Assembly (NCBI RefSeq): GCF_003014655.1
Contig: NZ_PYAT01000009.1
Location: 62,001 to 126,000 of the forward strand
Source: Planomicrobium soli
GTDB lineage: Bacteria; Bacillota; Bacilli; Bacillales_A; Planococcaceae
Length of the DNA: 64,000 nucleotides
Reading direction: 5' to 3'
In this document: piece after piece, positions 18,077 to 26,455 of the stretch
How the letters are laid out: each line of letters starts with the position of its first letter
Numbering within the stretch: position 1 is the first letter of the stretch
Translations under genes and position numbers: made by a program
Notes under the pieces: generated by a model
Databases searched by the model: none
Seen by the model: the letters and a program-made list of their open reading frames with translations, nothing else
Told to the model about the DNA's origin: nothing

Positions 18077-18461
18077 ACGGCTGAATACAGAATTTACACG
18101 CTTTGTAGTTGTCGGAGTCATCAATACGCTAACTTATTATTCGATCTACCTCGTTCTGCATAATGTTTTTTCCCTCCCTTACATGTGGTCGCATCTTGTG
18201 GGTTTTGTCATTAGCTTGAACGTTTCCTTTTTCTTGAACTGTTACGTCACTTACAAAATCAAGCCCACTTTAAAGAAATATCTGTACTTTCCGCTGACTC
18301 AAGTTGTTAATATGTCGGTGTCCACAATTCTGATTTTCATTTTCGTGGAATTCTTGCATCTTAACAGCAACATAGCGCCTTTTGCAGCGGTCCTATTTAC
18401 TGTGCCGATTACCTTTGTTGTTTCTTCGAAAATCTTAAAAGGTACGGCTCGCCCAAATTAA
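18066..18461 (+). CDS. GtrA-family membrane protein, lipid-linked sugar flippase candidate
   Basis: This protein of about 131 residues has four predicted membrane helices and the GtrA signature EFTRFVVVGVINTLTYYSIY near its N-terminus. GtrA proteins are thought to flip the undecaprenyl-phosphate sugar made by the adjacent GT2 enzyme. The ATG at 18066 overlaps the glycosyltransferase stop by 11 bp; an earlier ATG at 18051 is also open. Overlap and order support one operon with the flanking genes. Confidence 0.88.
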   Translation: MNIKRLNTEFTRFVVVGVINTLTYYSIYLVLHNVFSLPYMWSHLVGFVISLNVSFFLNCYVTYKIKPTLKKYLYFPLTQVVNMSVSTILIFIFVEFLHLNSNIAPFAAVLFTVPITFVVSSKILKGTARPN

Positions 18462-18479
18462 GAAAAAGACGGTGAATCC

Positions 18480-21110
18480 ATGCGAAAGAAATACCCGAAC
18501 CTTATACTTTTCATCTGCTGTTTCGCATTGGCAATTTTGAGCCATGCTGTCTTTCTTTATCAATGGACCCAGAATCATTTCATGATAGGCATCAATGACG
18601 GCCTTGCACAGATGATGCCATTTAAACACTTACTATATGAACAATATACGAATGGAGAATTTTTCTATTCGTATTCTTTTGGCCTAGGTGCCGGAATCTA
18701 TAGCGGCTTGTCTTATTATTTTTCCACCTCTACTGTCTTTTGGGTGACGGTTGTTATTGTTTTCGCACTAGAAAAAGTCGGCATGATAGATCCGCCCAAT
18801 GTTCTTTTTTGGGCGAATGCAGCGGTTTTCATTAGCGTAGTCCGCTTGAGTTTTGTCTTGTATATTGCCTCCCGCTTGTTCATATATATGAACATTGCCC
18901 GCCGATATGCATTTATCGGCGCAGCTTTTTACGGTGTTTCGGGCATGTTTTTCCGGCATACGGCTTACTGGGAATTTTTCGCAGACGCTTTTCTTTGGCT
19001 CCCGCTTCTCATTCTGGGCATAGAGAAAATATTCCGCGAAGCAAAGCCTGGCTGGTTCTTATTTGCAGTAGCGATTTCCCTCGTTAATAATTTCTATTTT
19101 TCCTATATCAATTTCATTCTTGCCGGAATTTATATTTTGGTTCGCCTATTCGTTCCATTAACGTTACAAGAAACAGAAAAAAAGAAAGCGATCGGCCTGT
19201 TTCTACTTACAGGAATCATCGGTTTTGGCATCAGCGCAGCAGCTTTCATACCCGCAGTATATGCTTATCTGAACAATCACCGGCCAACTTTTTCTCAGAA
19301 TATCCCTTTACTGGAAATCCCAGAAAATATTTTGTATATGAGCCGGATTGTGGTCTTGCCGCCATTGTTTGTTTTTCTGCTATTTTCTGCATTCCTGTAT
19401 CGTAATAAGCTTTATCGTTTATTTGCGGCACTCGGTTTAGTCGCTATCGCCCTTCATCACAGCCCTATGGCTGGAAGCTTTTTTAATGGGTTATCTGCAC
19501 CGCAAAATCGCTGGGAATACTTTTTATCATTGATGATTGGCGGTATTATTGCTGTCGGACTAGCGAACCTGCACAAGTTAACGCTCTTCGGGTTTTCTGT
19601 AGCTGCATTCTTTACAGTTTCCCTCTACATAGTTTGGGCCCTCGGCGACGAACAATTGGATTTCAGCAAGCAATATCCGGCTTTTATGGCGGTCAGTTTG
19701 CCGATTATGTTGCTTTTAATATTGGTTTTTGTAAAATTCAAGAAACCTATTTTTAAAATTACTTTGATTGCTTATTTATTTATTTGGCTGATTGTGTCAG
19801 CTAACATTTACCAAGAGGAAAAACTCCTCAAGGCCGGGGAACTTTCCAAAGTAAACGAAGAACTGATGACAGGTTCAGAATACGATGACCCTGAGATTCG
19901 TGGATTGCTGGAAAAAATTGAACAGCGCGACACGGGACTCACTTACCGGATTGACTGGATGGAGGGAGTTCGCAACAACACCCCTCTTGTCCAGGACTTT
20001 AGGGGGCTTAGCGCATATTCGAGTATCCTGAACAAAAACTTGTTGTATTTCTATTTATACGATTTGGAAATTGATATGGCGCGCGAGAGCGTAAGCCGCT
20101 ATGCCACACTGGGCAATCGTGCAAACCTGTTCAGTTTAATGCAAGGCAAGTACACCATTATTCCAAAAGATGCGCCGACTGCGGATGTTTTGCCGACTGC
20201 TGAAGGCATGGATAACGTCCCGTTCGGATTTATGAAGATTCTTGAGTCTCAGAACTTTGCGGTTTACGAGAACGAGCATCTTTTGCCTTTTGCACGCTCC
20301 ACTTCCACCGTTTTCCAAGAACGGCAGTTGGAAAACGTTCATTCTTTAGCACGTGAACACGCCATGTTAGAAGGGGTCGTGCTGGATGATTCCAACCAAA
20401 CAGATCCACTTCCGGATATTGAAGAACAAGCAACGGAATTTGCAATCGAACCCATTGATGCCACTTATCAGAACGATATTTTAGAAGTAAAAGAAAAAAT
20501 TGGCGGAATTGACTTGATCCCTGAATCCAATATTCCTGAAGGAGACTTTTATGTTTCTTTCCATTTGGAAAACCACGCCCCTAATAAAGGTTTCAACTTG
20601 GCAGTGAATAATTATTTAACTTCCAGAAAATCAAATCGATCTGTCTATAAAACGTATGTCGATGATATTACAATACGGGTCCCTGCTGCTGAACGCATCA
20701 AAATCCGTATGCCTAAAGGCAAATATACTTTGTCTGAAATCAAAGTTTTTGCAGAATCCTATGAAATATTAAAGTCCCAAAAAGAACAATATACTGATCT
20801 TGCCGATTTAGATTTCAATGGCAATAAAGTAGCATTAGATTATGAGAACACGAAAAACGATGCTTATTTAACAGTCAGCATTCCTTATGAAAGGGGCTGG
20901 AGCGCTTCTGTTAATGGTCAAAAAACTGATGTACTAAAAGCAAACTACGCTTTTATCGCGGTTCCGCTTGAAGAAGGGAAAAACACAGTGGTGCTTACTT
21001 ACTGGCCGCCATTCTTTTTCCTGACACTCATTGTCAGCATTCTTTCTGCCATTGCAGCAGCATGGTTCATCTTCTTTCCAAAGCGCCGTAAAAATAAAAT
21101 TGAACAATGA
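18480..21110 (+). CDS. yfhO: YfhO-family membrane glycosyltransferase (GT-C like)
   Basis: This 876-residue protein has about 12 membrane helices in its first 470 residues, a large extracytoplasmic domain and one last helix near the C-terminus ahead of KRRKNK. This is the layout of YfhO proteins. An early acidic residue in GINDGLAQMMPFK is in the place of the GT-C catalytic acid. Related proteins take a sugar from the lipid carrier outside the cell and transfer it to lipoteichoic acid or another wall polymer. It begins 18 bp after gtrA, so the three genes are one transcript. No terminator was seen after its stop. Confidence 0.88.
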   Translation: MRKKYPNLILFICCFALAILSHAVFLYQWTQNHFMIGINDGLAQMMPFKHLLYEQYTNGEFFYSYSFGLGAGIYSGLSYYFSTSTVFWVTVVIVFALEKVGMIDPPNVLFWANAAVFISVVRLSFVLYIASRLFIYMNIARRYAFIGAAFYGVSGMFFRHTAYWEFFADAFLWLPLLILGIEKIFREAKPGWFLFAVAISLVNNFYFSYINFILAGIYILVRLFVPLTLQETEKKKAIGLFLLTGIIGFGISAAAFIPAVYAYLNNHRPTFSQNIPLLEIPENILYMSRIVVLPPLFVFLLFSAFLYRNKLYRLFAALGLVAIALHHSPMAGSFFNGLSAPQNRWEYFLSLMIGGIIAVGLANLHKLTLFGFSVAAFFTVSLYIVWALGDEQLDFSKQYPAFMAVSLPIMLLLILVFVKFKKPIFKITLIAYLFIWLIVSANIYQEEKLLKAGELSKVNEELMTGSEYDDPEIRGLLEKIEQRDTGLTYRIDWMEGVRNNTPLVQDFRGLSAYSSILNKNLLYFYLYDLEIDMARESVSRYATLGNRANLFSLMQGKYTIIPKDAPTADVLPTAEGMDNVPFGFMKILESQNFAVYENEHLLPFARSTSTVFQERQLENVHSLAREHAMLEGVVLDDSNQTDPLPDIEEQATEFAIEPIDATYQNDILEVKEKIGGIDLIPESNIPEGDFYVSFHLENHAPNKGFNLAVNNYLTSRKSNRSVYKTYVDDITIRVPAAERIKIRMPKGKYTLSEIKVFAESYEILKSQKEQYTDLADLDFNGNKVALDYENTKNDAYLTVSIPYERGWSASVNGQKTDVLKANYAFIAVPLEEGKNTVVLTYWPPFFFLTLIVSILSAIAAAWFIFFPKRRKNKIEQ

Positions 21111-21229
21111 TTTTTCTTTTATAATTTCATCTCCTGCAAAAGGTGCACTTTAGTTAAATTGCGTTTATTTTCTGATAAATTCGCGTAATGAAGAGTAGCA
21201 CGTTATTCGAAGAGGAGATGATCACACCA

Positions 21230-21829
21230 ATGAAGCGTTGGCCAATGCTTTCTATCGCCCTAGCCTTTCTATTGGTTCTTTCTGCTTGTGGTAACGGAAG
21301 CACTAATACGGGCAGTTCCGAACCGACAACCGAAACAGATGAAGCGACCGAAGTGGAAGATGAAAAAATGGATGAAGGCGAAGAAAACCCTCCAAACGGC
21401 GAAGAAGCAGAAGATAATCAGGATGAAGGTTCCAGTGAAGATCTTTTGATGGCTACAGTGGAAATGCTCGATACGGATGGAGATGCCATCGGGACAGCTG
21501 AATTGACTGCTGAAAGCGATGGAGTCGGGCTAGCGCTGAATTTGGAAAATCTGGAATCCGGTATGCACGGCATCCAGTTTCATGATGCCGGAAAATATGA
21601 AGTACCTGATTTTGAATCGGCCGGTGAACCGTTTGCTGGCACAATGCAGACAATCGAAGTCGGAAATGACGGGACTTCAAAGGACGAATTTGTTGTTAAT
21701 GATGCCACGATGAAAACCGATGAAGAGAATTCTTTATTGAAACCAGGAGGTACAGCTTTGGTGGTCTACGCTGGAGATGATGCGTCAGAGTGCATCGCAT
21801 GTGGCATAGTGACTGGAGAAACTCAATAA
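21230..21829 (+). CDS. Cu/Zn-SOD-like lipoprotein lacking the copper ligands
   Basis: This 199-residue lipoprotein has signal peptide MKRWPMLSIALAFLLVL and lipobox LSAC (Cys 20). An acidic low-complexity linker runs to about residue 70, then a Cu/Zn-superoxide-dismutase fold. The fold is recognised from GMHGIQFHDAG, PDFESAG and the C-terminal CIACG. By alignment to the family pattern, the copper ligands are replaced: the first by Gln 116, the bridging His by Pro 134 and the last by Tyr 180; only His 118 remains. The disulfide partner Cys is Tyr 123. Catalysis as an SOD is unlikely. Bacillus YojM is a related protein missing two ligands. GAGGAG lies 12 bases upstream; a terminator follows. Confidence 0.82.
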   Translation: MKRWPMLSIALAFLLVLSACGNGSTNTGSSEPTTETDEATEVEDEKMDEGEENPPNGEEAEDNQDEGSSEDLLMATVEMLDTDGDAIGTAELTAESDGVGLALNLENLESGMHGIQFHDAGKYEVPDFESAGEPFAGTMQTIEVGNDGTSKDEFVVNDATMKTDEENSLLKPGGTALVVYAGDDASECIACGIVTGETQ

Positions 21830-21839
21830 GTGATTTAGG

Positions 21840-21870
21840 AAGAGCGGATAATAATGTCCGCTCTTCTTTT
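21840..21870 (+). terminator. terminator after the SOD-like lipoprotein gene
   Basis: A 9-bp stem AAGAGCGGA/TCCGCTCTT with an 8-base loop is followed by CTTTT. Confidence 0.85.
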
Positions 21871-21957
21871 ATTTTATGGGTTGACTTTACGGTTTCCAGA
21901 CACCTTTAAAAAGAGGGCAATTTGAGTAGCTGTCCCTCTATTCGAATCCCTTTCTAC

Positions 21958-21982
21958 GTTTATGCAAAGTCCATTCGGGAAT
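21958..21982 (+). promoter_or_regulatory. SigB-type promoter of the SDR gene
   Basis: GTTTAT (21958-21963), a 13-bp spacer and GGGAAT (21977-21982) match the general-stress sigma factor consensus. It lies 37 bp before the SDR start, and the SDR family itself is a known general-stress protein type. Confidence 0.7.
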
Positions 21983-22019
21983 AACTACCATAAACCTAAT
22001 TTTCAAGGAGGAATTGCTG

Positions 22020-22895
22020 ATGACAAACGACAAGTTCGAAAAAATTGATGAAGAGGTAGAACCCCAAGTCCAATCCAAACAACCGGGGCTGGAAAGCGAG
22101 ATGGACCCTGAACCTATATATGATGATGAAGATTACAAAGGTTCCGGCAAACTTGAAGGAAAAGTCGCATTGATCACTGGAGGAGATAGCGGAATAGGCC
22201 GTGCAGTAGCTGTAGCGTTCGCAAAAGAAGGCGCTCATGTCGCCATCGCTTATTTGGATGAACACGAAGATGCTGATAAAACAGCTGAAGTTGTGGAGTC
22301 GTATGGTGTACGCTGTTTCAAATCCGCTACAGATATCAGCAAAGTTGAGAACTGCAACCAATTGATTGTGGATGTAATTGGCGAGTTTGGACAATTGAAC
22401 ATTCTAGTCAACAATGCTGCTAAACAATTTCCTCAAGACGATTTTTTAGCGATTACGCCTGATCAATTAAGAGAGACATTTGAAACTAATATTTTCTCTA
22501 TGTTTTATTTATCCCAAGCCGCTCTTCCCCATCTGCAAAAAGGCGACTCGATCATTAATACATCATCCGTCACAGCTTACCGCGGATCTTCTGAATTGAT
22601 CGACTACTCATCTACAAAAGGAGCGATTACTGCTTTTACCCGCTCCCTTTCACAAAACTTGGCAGAAAAAGGAATCCGCGTGAACTCGGTAGCTCCCGGC
22701 CCAATCTGGACGCCGCTCATTCCTTCTACGTTTGGTGAAGAAAAAGTGGACAAACATGGCAGTGATACGGCTTTAGAGCGCCGCGGACAACCATCTGAAG
22801 TAGCTCCGGCCTATGTTTACTTGGCATCAAAAGATGGCACTTACGTTACTGGACAAGCAATCCATATTAATGGTGGCGACTTTACTTCTTCTTAA
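22020..22895 (+). CDS. SDR-family oxidoreductase, general stress protein 39 type
   Basis: This 291-residue short-chain dehydrogenase carries an acidic N-terminal extension of about 40 residues, as in GSP39/YdaD-like stress proteins. The NAD(P) motif TGGDSGIG is near residue 54, NNAA near 130, the catalytic serine in INTSSVTAY and the Tyr-x-x-x-Lys in DYSSTKGA. The C-terminus GQAIHINGGDF is standard. The substrate is unknown. The ATG at 22020 follows AAGGAGG. A SigB-like promoter just upstream supports general-stress expression. Confidence 0.9.
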   Translation: MTNDKFEKIDEEVEPQVQSKQPGLESEMDPEPIYDDEDYKGSGKLEGKVALITGGDSGIGRAVAVAFAKEGAHVAIAYLDEHEDADKTAEVVESYGVRCFKSATDISKVENCNQLIVDVIGEFGQLNILVNNAAKQFPQDDFLAITPDQLRETFETNIFSMFYLSQAALPHLQKGDSIINTSSVTAYRGSSELIDYSSTKGAITAFTRSLSQNLAEKGIRVNSVAPGPIWTPLIPSTFGEEKVDKHGSDTALERRGQPSEVAPAYVYLASKDGTYVTGQAIHINGGDFTSS

Positions 22896-22991
22896 ATTTA
22901 AAACGATCCCATTCTCTTTTGACTTTTGGAGTTTTGCATAGAAATCCGGGTATACAATTACTACAAGTTGTTGAAGGAGGAGGTGGAAGTA

Positions 22992-23384
22992 TTGAGGCAT
23001 CTTGAAGCTTTTATCATGAAATACTTGATGACATTTGTCGTGTTATTCATTGTGCTTGGGCTCGCTTTTGGTGTACAAGTCGGTGATATTGCCCTGATTG
23101 CCCTCGCCGTAAGTACACTCGGTTTTGTCGGGGATCTGATTCTCTATCCGAGAACGTCCAACAAACTTGCTGTCGGCGGCGATTTAGTACTCTCATTTGT
23201 CGTCGTATGGCTATTGTTGATGGCACTAGTTGAAAATCCTGACTTCTCACCATTTTGGGCCGCTCTTTCTTCTGCAGTATTGATCGCAGTAGGTGAATGG
23301 TTCTTCCATATCTATCTGTCGAAACGGGTTTTTGGCAACAAAGAAACATCTCATACTTTGAAGAATGAACCAAAAAGATATTAA
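22992..23384 (+). CDS. yndM: DUF2512 (YndM-like) four-helix membrane protein
   Basis: This 130-residue protein has four predicted membrane helices and matches the DUF2512/YndM family, whose members start with a short MxHLxAxxxK segment. The TTG at 22992 gives MRHLEAFIMKYLMTF and lies 8 bases after AGGAGG, so it is preferred to later ATGs. GGGTAT at 22948-22953 is a SigB-like -10 with a weaker -35 (GAGTTT, 13-bp spacer). Function is unknown. It may belong to the stress group with the neighbouring SDR gene. Confidence 0.82.
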   Translation: MRHLEAFIMKYLMTFVVLFIVLGLAFGVQVGDIALIALAVSTLGFVGDLILYPRTSNKLAVGGDLVLSFVVVWLLLMALVENPDFSPFWAALSSAVLIAVGEWFFHIYLSKRVFGNKETSHTLKNEPKRY

Positions 23385-23412
23385 AAAACCGGAGCATTAG
23401 CTCCGATTTTTT
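23383..23412 (+). terminator. terminator after the yndM-like gene
   Basis: The stem AACCGGAG/CTCCGATT, with A and T runs, overlaps the end of the gene. A second hairpin (GCTG.CGAG/CTCG.CAGC, 23415-23437) followed by six T comes directly after. Confidence 0.75.
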
Positions 23413-23448
23413 CAGGCTGTCGAGGAACTCTCGGCAGCTTTTTTATTT

Positions 23449-23556
23449 CGCTTCAGACGTACGCTTTCCACGGGCTTGCGCCGAGCCGCTTCGTCGCTAA
23501 GTTCCTGCAGGGTCTCGGCACTTCGCTCTCCCGCAGGGGTCGCCGTCTTCCGCTTC
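23449..23556 (-). repeat. GC-rich dispersed intergenic repeat, copy 1
   Basis: About 108 bp of non-coding, GC-rich sequence. Read on the minus strand it shares GCGGAAGACGGCGAC, GCGAAGTGCCGA and GCAAGCCCG blocks with a second copy at 29934-30018, with a few mismatches and a longer middle. Sequences of this look are common between genes in Planococcaceae and Bacillus. It separates the yndM terminator from a transposase remnant. Confidence 0.7.
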
Positions 23557-23630
23557 ATTTCCTACTTTTTGAAGATGCTCATCCATAGGTGCCGGCCGTA
23601 TACTGAAAGAAGACGAAGGAGCGATGTCCC

Positions 23631-23750
23631 ATGATTGGTCCCGTCAAGAACCACTGCCATGAATACATGACCGTCATCATTAATGAACTTGTACCAGAAG
23701 CCCATTTTCTTTGGACCATTGATGCCTTGATAAATTTTTCGTTCATTGAA
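23631..23750 (+). pseudogene. remnant of an IS1182-type transposase N-terminus
   Basis: The first 40 codons from the ATG at 23631 contain INELVPEAHFLWTIDALINF followed by SFI. This resembles the conserved start of IS1182-family transposases (pattern LVPxxHLxRxIDxxIDFSFI). A normal protein would be about 450-500 residues. After this segment the frame loses similarity and runs antisense into the next gene, so it is a fragment. No terminal inverted repeats were recognised. The call is from memory of the family pattern. Confidence 0.45.
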
Positions 23751-23813
23751 AAAAACCGGAAGTTTTCTTCTTTTGATAAGAAAACAAGTTCTTTCCTGAT
23801 ACCAAAAGGTTAC

Positions 23814-24506
23814 TCAATACTCTGGAACTGGAGGAAAAAAACGAACTTTCTTCTTTACAGAATAATGCGTGACCGCCAAGTTCTGAGGAAAAGAAAAAGC
23901 CAGAAAACTTGCCATTGTATTTTTGTAGATGGTTCCCTTTACGTAAAAAAGCTGCCAAGGCGAATGTTCAATATCTACTCGAAAAAGCTGTTTTTTCGGT
24001 TTTGTCCATAAACAATAACGTTCCGTCAACCAATCTTCAAGTCTGCTTTTTTTAGGCATCGATGAAGTTACTCTAAAAGATAAATCCAGCGTTTCAGGAA
24101 ATGAATTTCTATTGGTTCTTTTGCTTTTGAATTTATACGTTTCCCCTTGGTCGACCATCGCCATTCGGGCATGGAGATAAGGCAAGAAGTTACCGGCAGA
24201 TGCGGTTTTTACCGCCAAACGGCTATCGGCATCCAGACTAAAAAAGAAGACGCCGGATTTCCCTTTGTATTTAACATAAGTGCGGACATTCAACTCCAAA
24301 TACGTACCCGCTATTGGAATAGGCGGCAGAAGACGGAGGCGCGTATGTTTCGCTTTAAATAAGACGATGCTCATCCATGCCTGTCCTTCGTATAAGTCTA
24401 ATTGAAGTTCTTTAGGGATATGCGGTTGAACCAGCTGAGGTGCAATCCGCCAATGCAAAAATAAAACATCGTGCCATTCCTGCGTCATGACCCATGGCTT
24501 TTCCAT
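23814..24506 (-). CDS. yqjF: DUF2071 (YqjF-like) protein
   Basis: This 230-residue protein matches the YqjF/DUF2071 family, with MTQEWHDVLFLHWRIAP near the N-terminus, VPKELQLD-like and GQAWMSIVLF segments, and TYLELNVRTYVKYKGKSGVFFF in the middle. The family has an acetoacetate-decarboxylase-like fold, but its function is not established. The ATG at 24506 follows AAAGGAG; an earlier ATG at 24530 lies in the upstream terminator. It sits just after the catalase terminator and ends near a transposase remnant, so its 3' end may once have been disturbed, though its length is normal. Confidence 0.85.
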   Translation of the reverse strand: MEKPWVMTQEWHDVLFLHWRIAPQLVQPHIPKELQLDLYEGQAWMSIVLFKAKHTRLRLLPPIPIAGTYLELNVRTYVKYKGKSGVFFFSLDADSRLAVKTASAGNFLPYLHARMAMVDQGETYKFKSKRTNRNSFPETLDLSFRVTSSMPKKSRLEDWLTERYCLWTKPKKQLFRVDIEHSPWQLFYVKGTIYKNTMASFLAFSFPQNLAVTHYSVKKKVRFFPPVPEY

Positions 24507-24534
24507 GGCAATCTCCTTTCGTTCCCACAAAAAA

Positions 24535-24556
24535 TAGCCTCTTTTAAAAGAGGCTA
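24535..24556 (-). terminator. terminator of the Mn catalase transcript
   Basis: A perfect palindrome TAGCCTCTTTT/AAAAGAGGCTA is followed on the minus strand by a T run. Confidence 0.85.
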
Positions 24557-24565
24557 TACCTTATA

Positions 24566-25390
24566 TTATTTTGCATCTTCAGCAGGCAACGTATCATGCG
24601 CCTCTGGCGGGCCTGGTTTTAATACCGGTCTTCCTGCCAGCGGTGTTGGCGGCTCTACTGTAATTGAATGGCCGTCTGGAGCCGGTTGGCTTACCCACGG
24701 CAATTGTGAAGCTGTGCTTGTTTCTGTATTTGTGTAAAGAATATGCGAGTATTGTGTCGCTTCCCATTCCGGCGGAATAGTGGACGGCACAATCGGACCT
24801 TCTTTCGCTTCAAGATCTTTAATCGCTGCAAGCCATTGGTTTTGGTGCATTGTGTCCCGCGCAATAAGGAAAGAGAACAAGTCTTTTACGCCTCTGTCAT
24901 CTGTCATGCTGTAAAGACGCGCAACTTGCAGACGCCCTTGAGATTCTGCATTGACGTTAGCGCGGAAGTCAGCCAACAAGTTTCCGCTTGCAACGATATA
25001 GCCGGCATTCCATGGAACACCGTTGCTGTCTTTTGGAGACGCTCCTAATCCGTGGACAATGGCATGCTGCGGATTCATCCCGCCCATGATGGCTCCGATA
25101 ATCGGGTCAGCGGCCGCTTTTTCCTGTTCATAGACAGGTGCTCCTTCTAACAGGCGCGCAACCATTGTTGCAAGCAATTCAATATGGCCAAGTTCCTGCG
25201 TTCCTGTATCCATCAGTAAATCTCTATATTTTTCGTTTCCGCGGGTACTCCACCCTTGGAATAAGTATTGCATTGCTACAGACATTTCACCAAACTGTCC
25301 GCCAATCAGTTCTTGAACTTTCTTGGCAAATACTGCATTTGGTGCATCTGGTTTTGATTCGTATTGAAGCTCGCTTCTGTGAAAGAACAT
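24566..25390 (-). CDS. manganese catalase
   Basis: This 274-residue protein belongs to the di-manganese catalase family, which removes hydrogen peroxide without heme. The ferritin-like four-helix core shows the metal-ligand segments GEMSVAMQYLFQGW and TQELGHIELLATM early and a later helix with RDTMHQNQWLAAI. The C-terminal tail rich in proline and acidic residues is typical. The ATG at 25390 is 8 bases after AGGAGG; the ATG two codons earlier is too close. It is 23 bp downstream of an acidic repeat protein under a SigB-like promoter. Confidence 0.92.
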   Translation of the reverse strand: MFFHRSELQYESKPDAPNAVFAKKVQELIGGQFGEMSVAMQYLFQGWSTRGNEKYRDLLMDTGTQELGHIELLATMVARLLEGAPVYEQEKAAADPIIGAIMGGMNPQHAIVHGLGASPKDSNGVPWNAGYIVASGNLLADFRANVNAESQGRLQVARLYSMTDDRGVKDLFSFLIARDTMHQNQWLAAIKDLEAKEGPIVPSTIPPEWEATQYSHILYTNTETSTASQLPWVSQPAPDGHSITVEPPTPLAGRPVLKPGPPEAHDTLPAEDAK

Positions 25391-25413
25391 AGACATAACC
25401 TCCTGATAATTTA

Positions 25414-25725
25414 TTATTCTTCTTCGGAGTTAGCGTGTTCGGAGTTGATGCTCCCCTTGCTGTCTGGAGAAACATCGTTTGGATGGCCTCCGTCATAATC
25501 AGAATCGTTTCCGCCGGCATTAAAGGAATTCGCGGCATCTTCGCTGCGGTCCTCTTCTTCGCGGTTTAAACGTTCTTCACTGGAATTGATTTGGCTATCG
25601 CTGTGGGGAGAACCATCTTGCGGATGGCCTCCATCGTAATCGGAATCATTTCCACCGGCATTAAAATCTTTTTTGTTCGATTTCTCTTCTTCCAGTTCCA
25701 TTTTGCGATCTTCCTCTCTTCCCAT
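25414..25725 (-). CDS. acidic, probably disordered protein with two identical-core repeats
   Basis: This 103-residue protein is very rich in Asp, Glu, Ser, Asn and Gly and has no hydrophobic core, so it is probably disordered. Two units, at residues 21-49 and 68-95, share an exact 15-residue block FNAGGNDSDYDGGHP and then PxDxSPxS...INS. The start ATG at 25725 follows AGGAGGAGGT. I do not recognise the family. It is the first gene of a two-gene unit with Mn catalase and has a SigB-like promoter, so a stress or hydration role is possible. The Asp/His content could bind metal, which is inference only. Confidence 0.75.
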   Translation of the reverse strand: MGREEDRKMELEEEKSNKKDFNAGGNDSDYDGGHPQDGSPHSDSQINSSEERLNREEEDRSEDAANSFNAGGNDSDYDGGHPNDVSPDSKGSINSEHANSEEE

Positions 25726-25765
25726 ATGACCTCCTCCTAACTGGTAATCTTTGTGCATTAATTGA

Positions 25766-25790
25766 ATACCCTGCCATTTTTGTTTAAAAC
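25766..25790 (-). promoter_or_regulatory. SigB-type promoter of the acidic protein/Mn catalase operon
   Basis: On the minus strand GTTTTA (25785-25790), a 13-bp spacer and GGGTAT (25766-25771) match the SigB consensus, about 40 bp before the first start codon. Confidence 0.7.
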
Positions 25791-25849
25791 CAAATATCAA
25801 ACTATTCACAAAACCAATACAAAAGGCTTATTGGCATCAACTATCAAAA

Positions 25850-25888
25850 AAAGCTGAAGGCTGGCAGTTAGCGCCAGCCTTCAGCTTT
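25850..25888 (-). terminator. strong terminator after ohr
   Basis: A perfect 16-bp stem AAAGCTGAAGGCTGGC with a 7-base loop; seven T follow on the minus strand. Confidence 0.9.
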
Positions 25889-25894
25889 CAGAAG

Positions 25895-26314
25895 TTAAGT
25901 CAATTTCAGTTCTACATCAATATTGCCTCTTGTGGCTTTAGAATATGGGCAAACTTGATGGGCTTTTTCGACAAGTTCTCTCGCTTGTTCTTCATCTACA
26001 CCTTGAACAGACACATTAAGCGTAACGCCAATTTTATAGCCGTTATCCTCTTCATCTTTTAAGAAATGGACATCTGCTTTCACAGAAGTGCTGCTGACAT
26101 CTGCTTTTTCTTTTCGGATGACCAAATTAAGCGCCCCATCAAAACAAGAGGCATATCCTGCTGCAAAAAGCTGTTCAGGATTTGTGCCTTCCCCTCCTGG
26201 TCCGCCAAGCTCTTTTGGAGAAATTAATTGGAAATCGATGATATTGTCCTCTGATACTACTCTTCCTGAGCGTCCACCGGTTGCTAATACAGAAGTCGTA
26301 AACAATGCTGACAT
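25895..26314 (-). CDS. ohr: organic hydroperoxide resistance protein Ohr
   Basis: This 139-residue Ohr/OsmC-family thiol peroxidase reduces organic hydroperoxides using lipoyl-type reductants. The two redox cysteines are at about residues 57 (AAGYASCFDGAL) and 122 (HQVCPYSKATRG). The N-terminal TGGRSGRVVSEDN is typical of Ohr rather than OsmC. The gene stands alone with its own strong terminator. A vegetative-looking TTGACG lies upstream; no SigB match was seen. No OhrR gene or clear operator was found next to it. Confidence 0.93.
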   Translation of the reverse strand: MSALFTTSVLATGGRSGRVVSEDNIIDFQLISPKELGGPGGEGTNPEQLFAAGYASCFDGALNLVIRKEKADVSSTSVKADVHFLKDEEDNGYKIGVTLNVSVQGVDEEQARELVEKAHQVCPYSKATRGNIDVELKLT

Positions 26315-26455
26315 TTTTTCAACCTCTTCCCTTTTTAATTTTTAAAAATTCTAAACAATTAAAACGTACTTGTTTTGCCGTCAAGAGTCAATCGATATGG
26401 TTTTGAATCTCCCCGCTTTATGTTTTTCCGCTTTTGCGAAGCGAATCCCTGGTAC

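Noticed and set aside
23750..24011. Extension of the transposase-like frame to 24011
   Set aside because: After about codon 40 it runs antisense into yqjF and loses family similarity.
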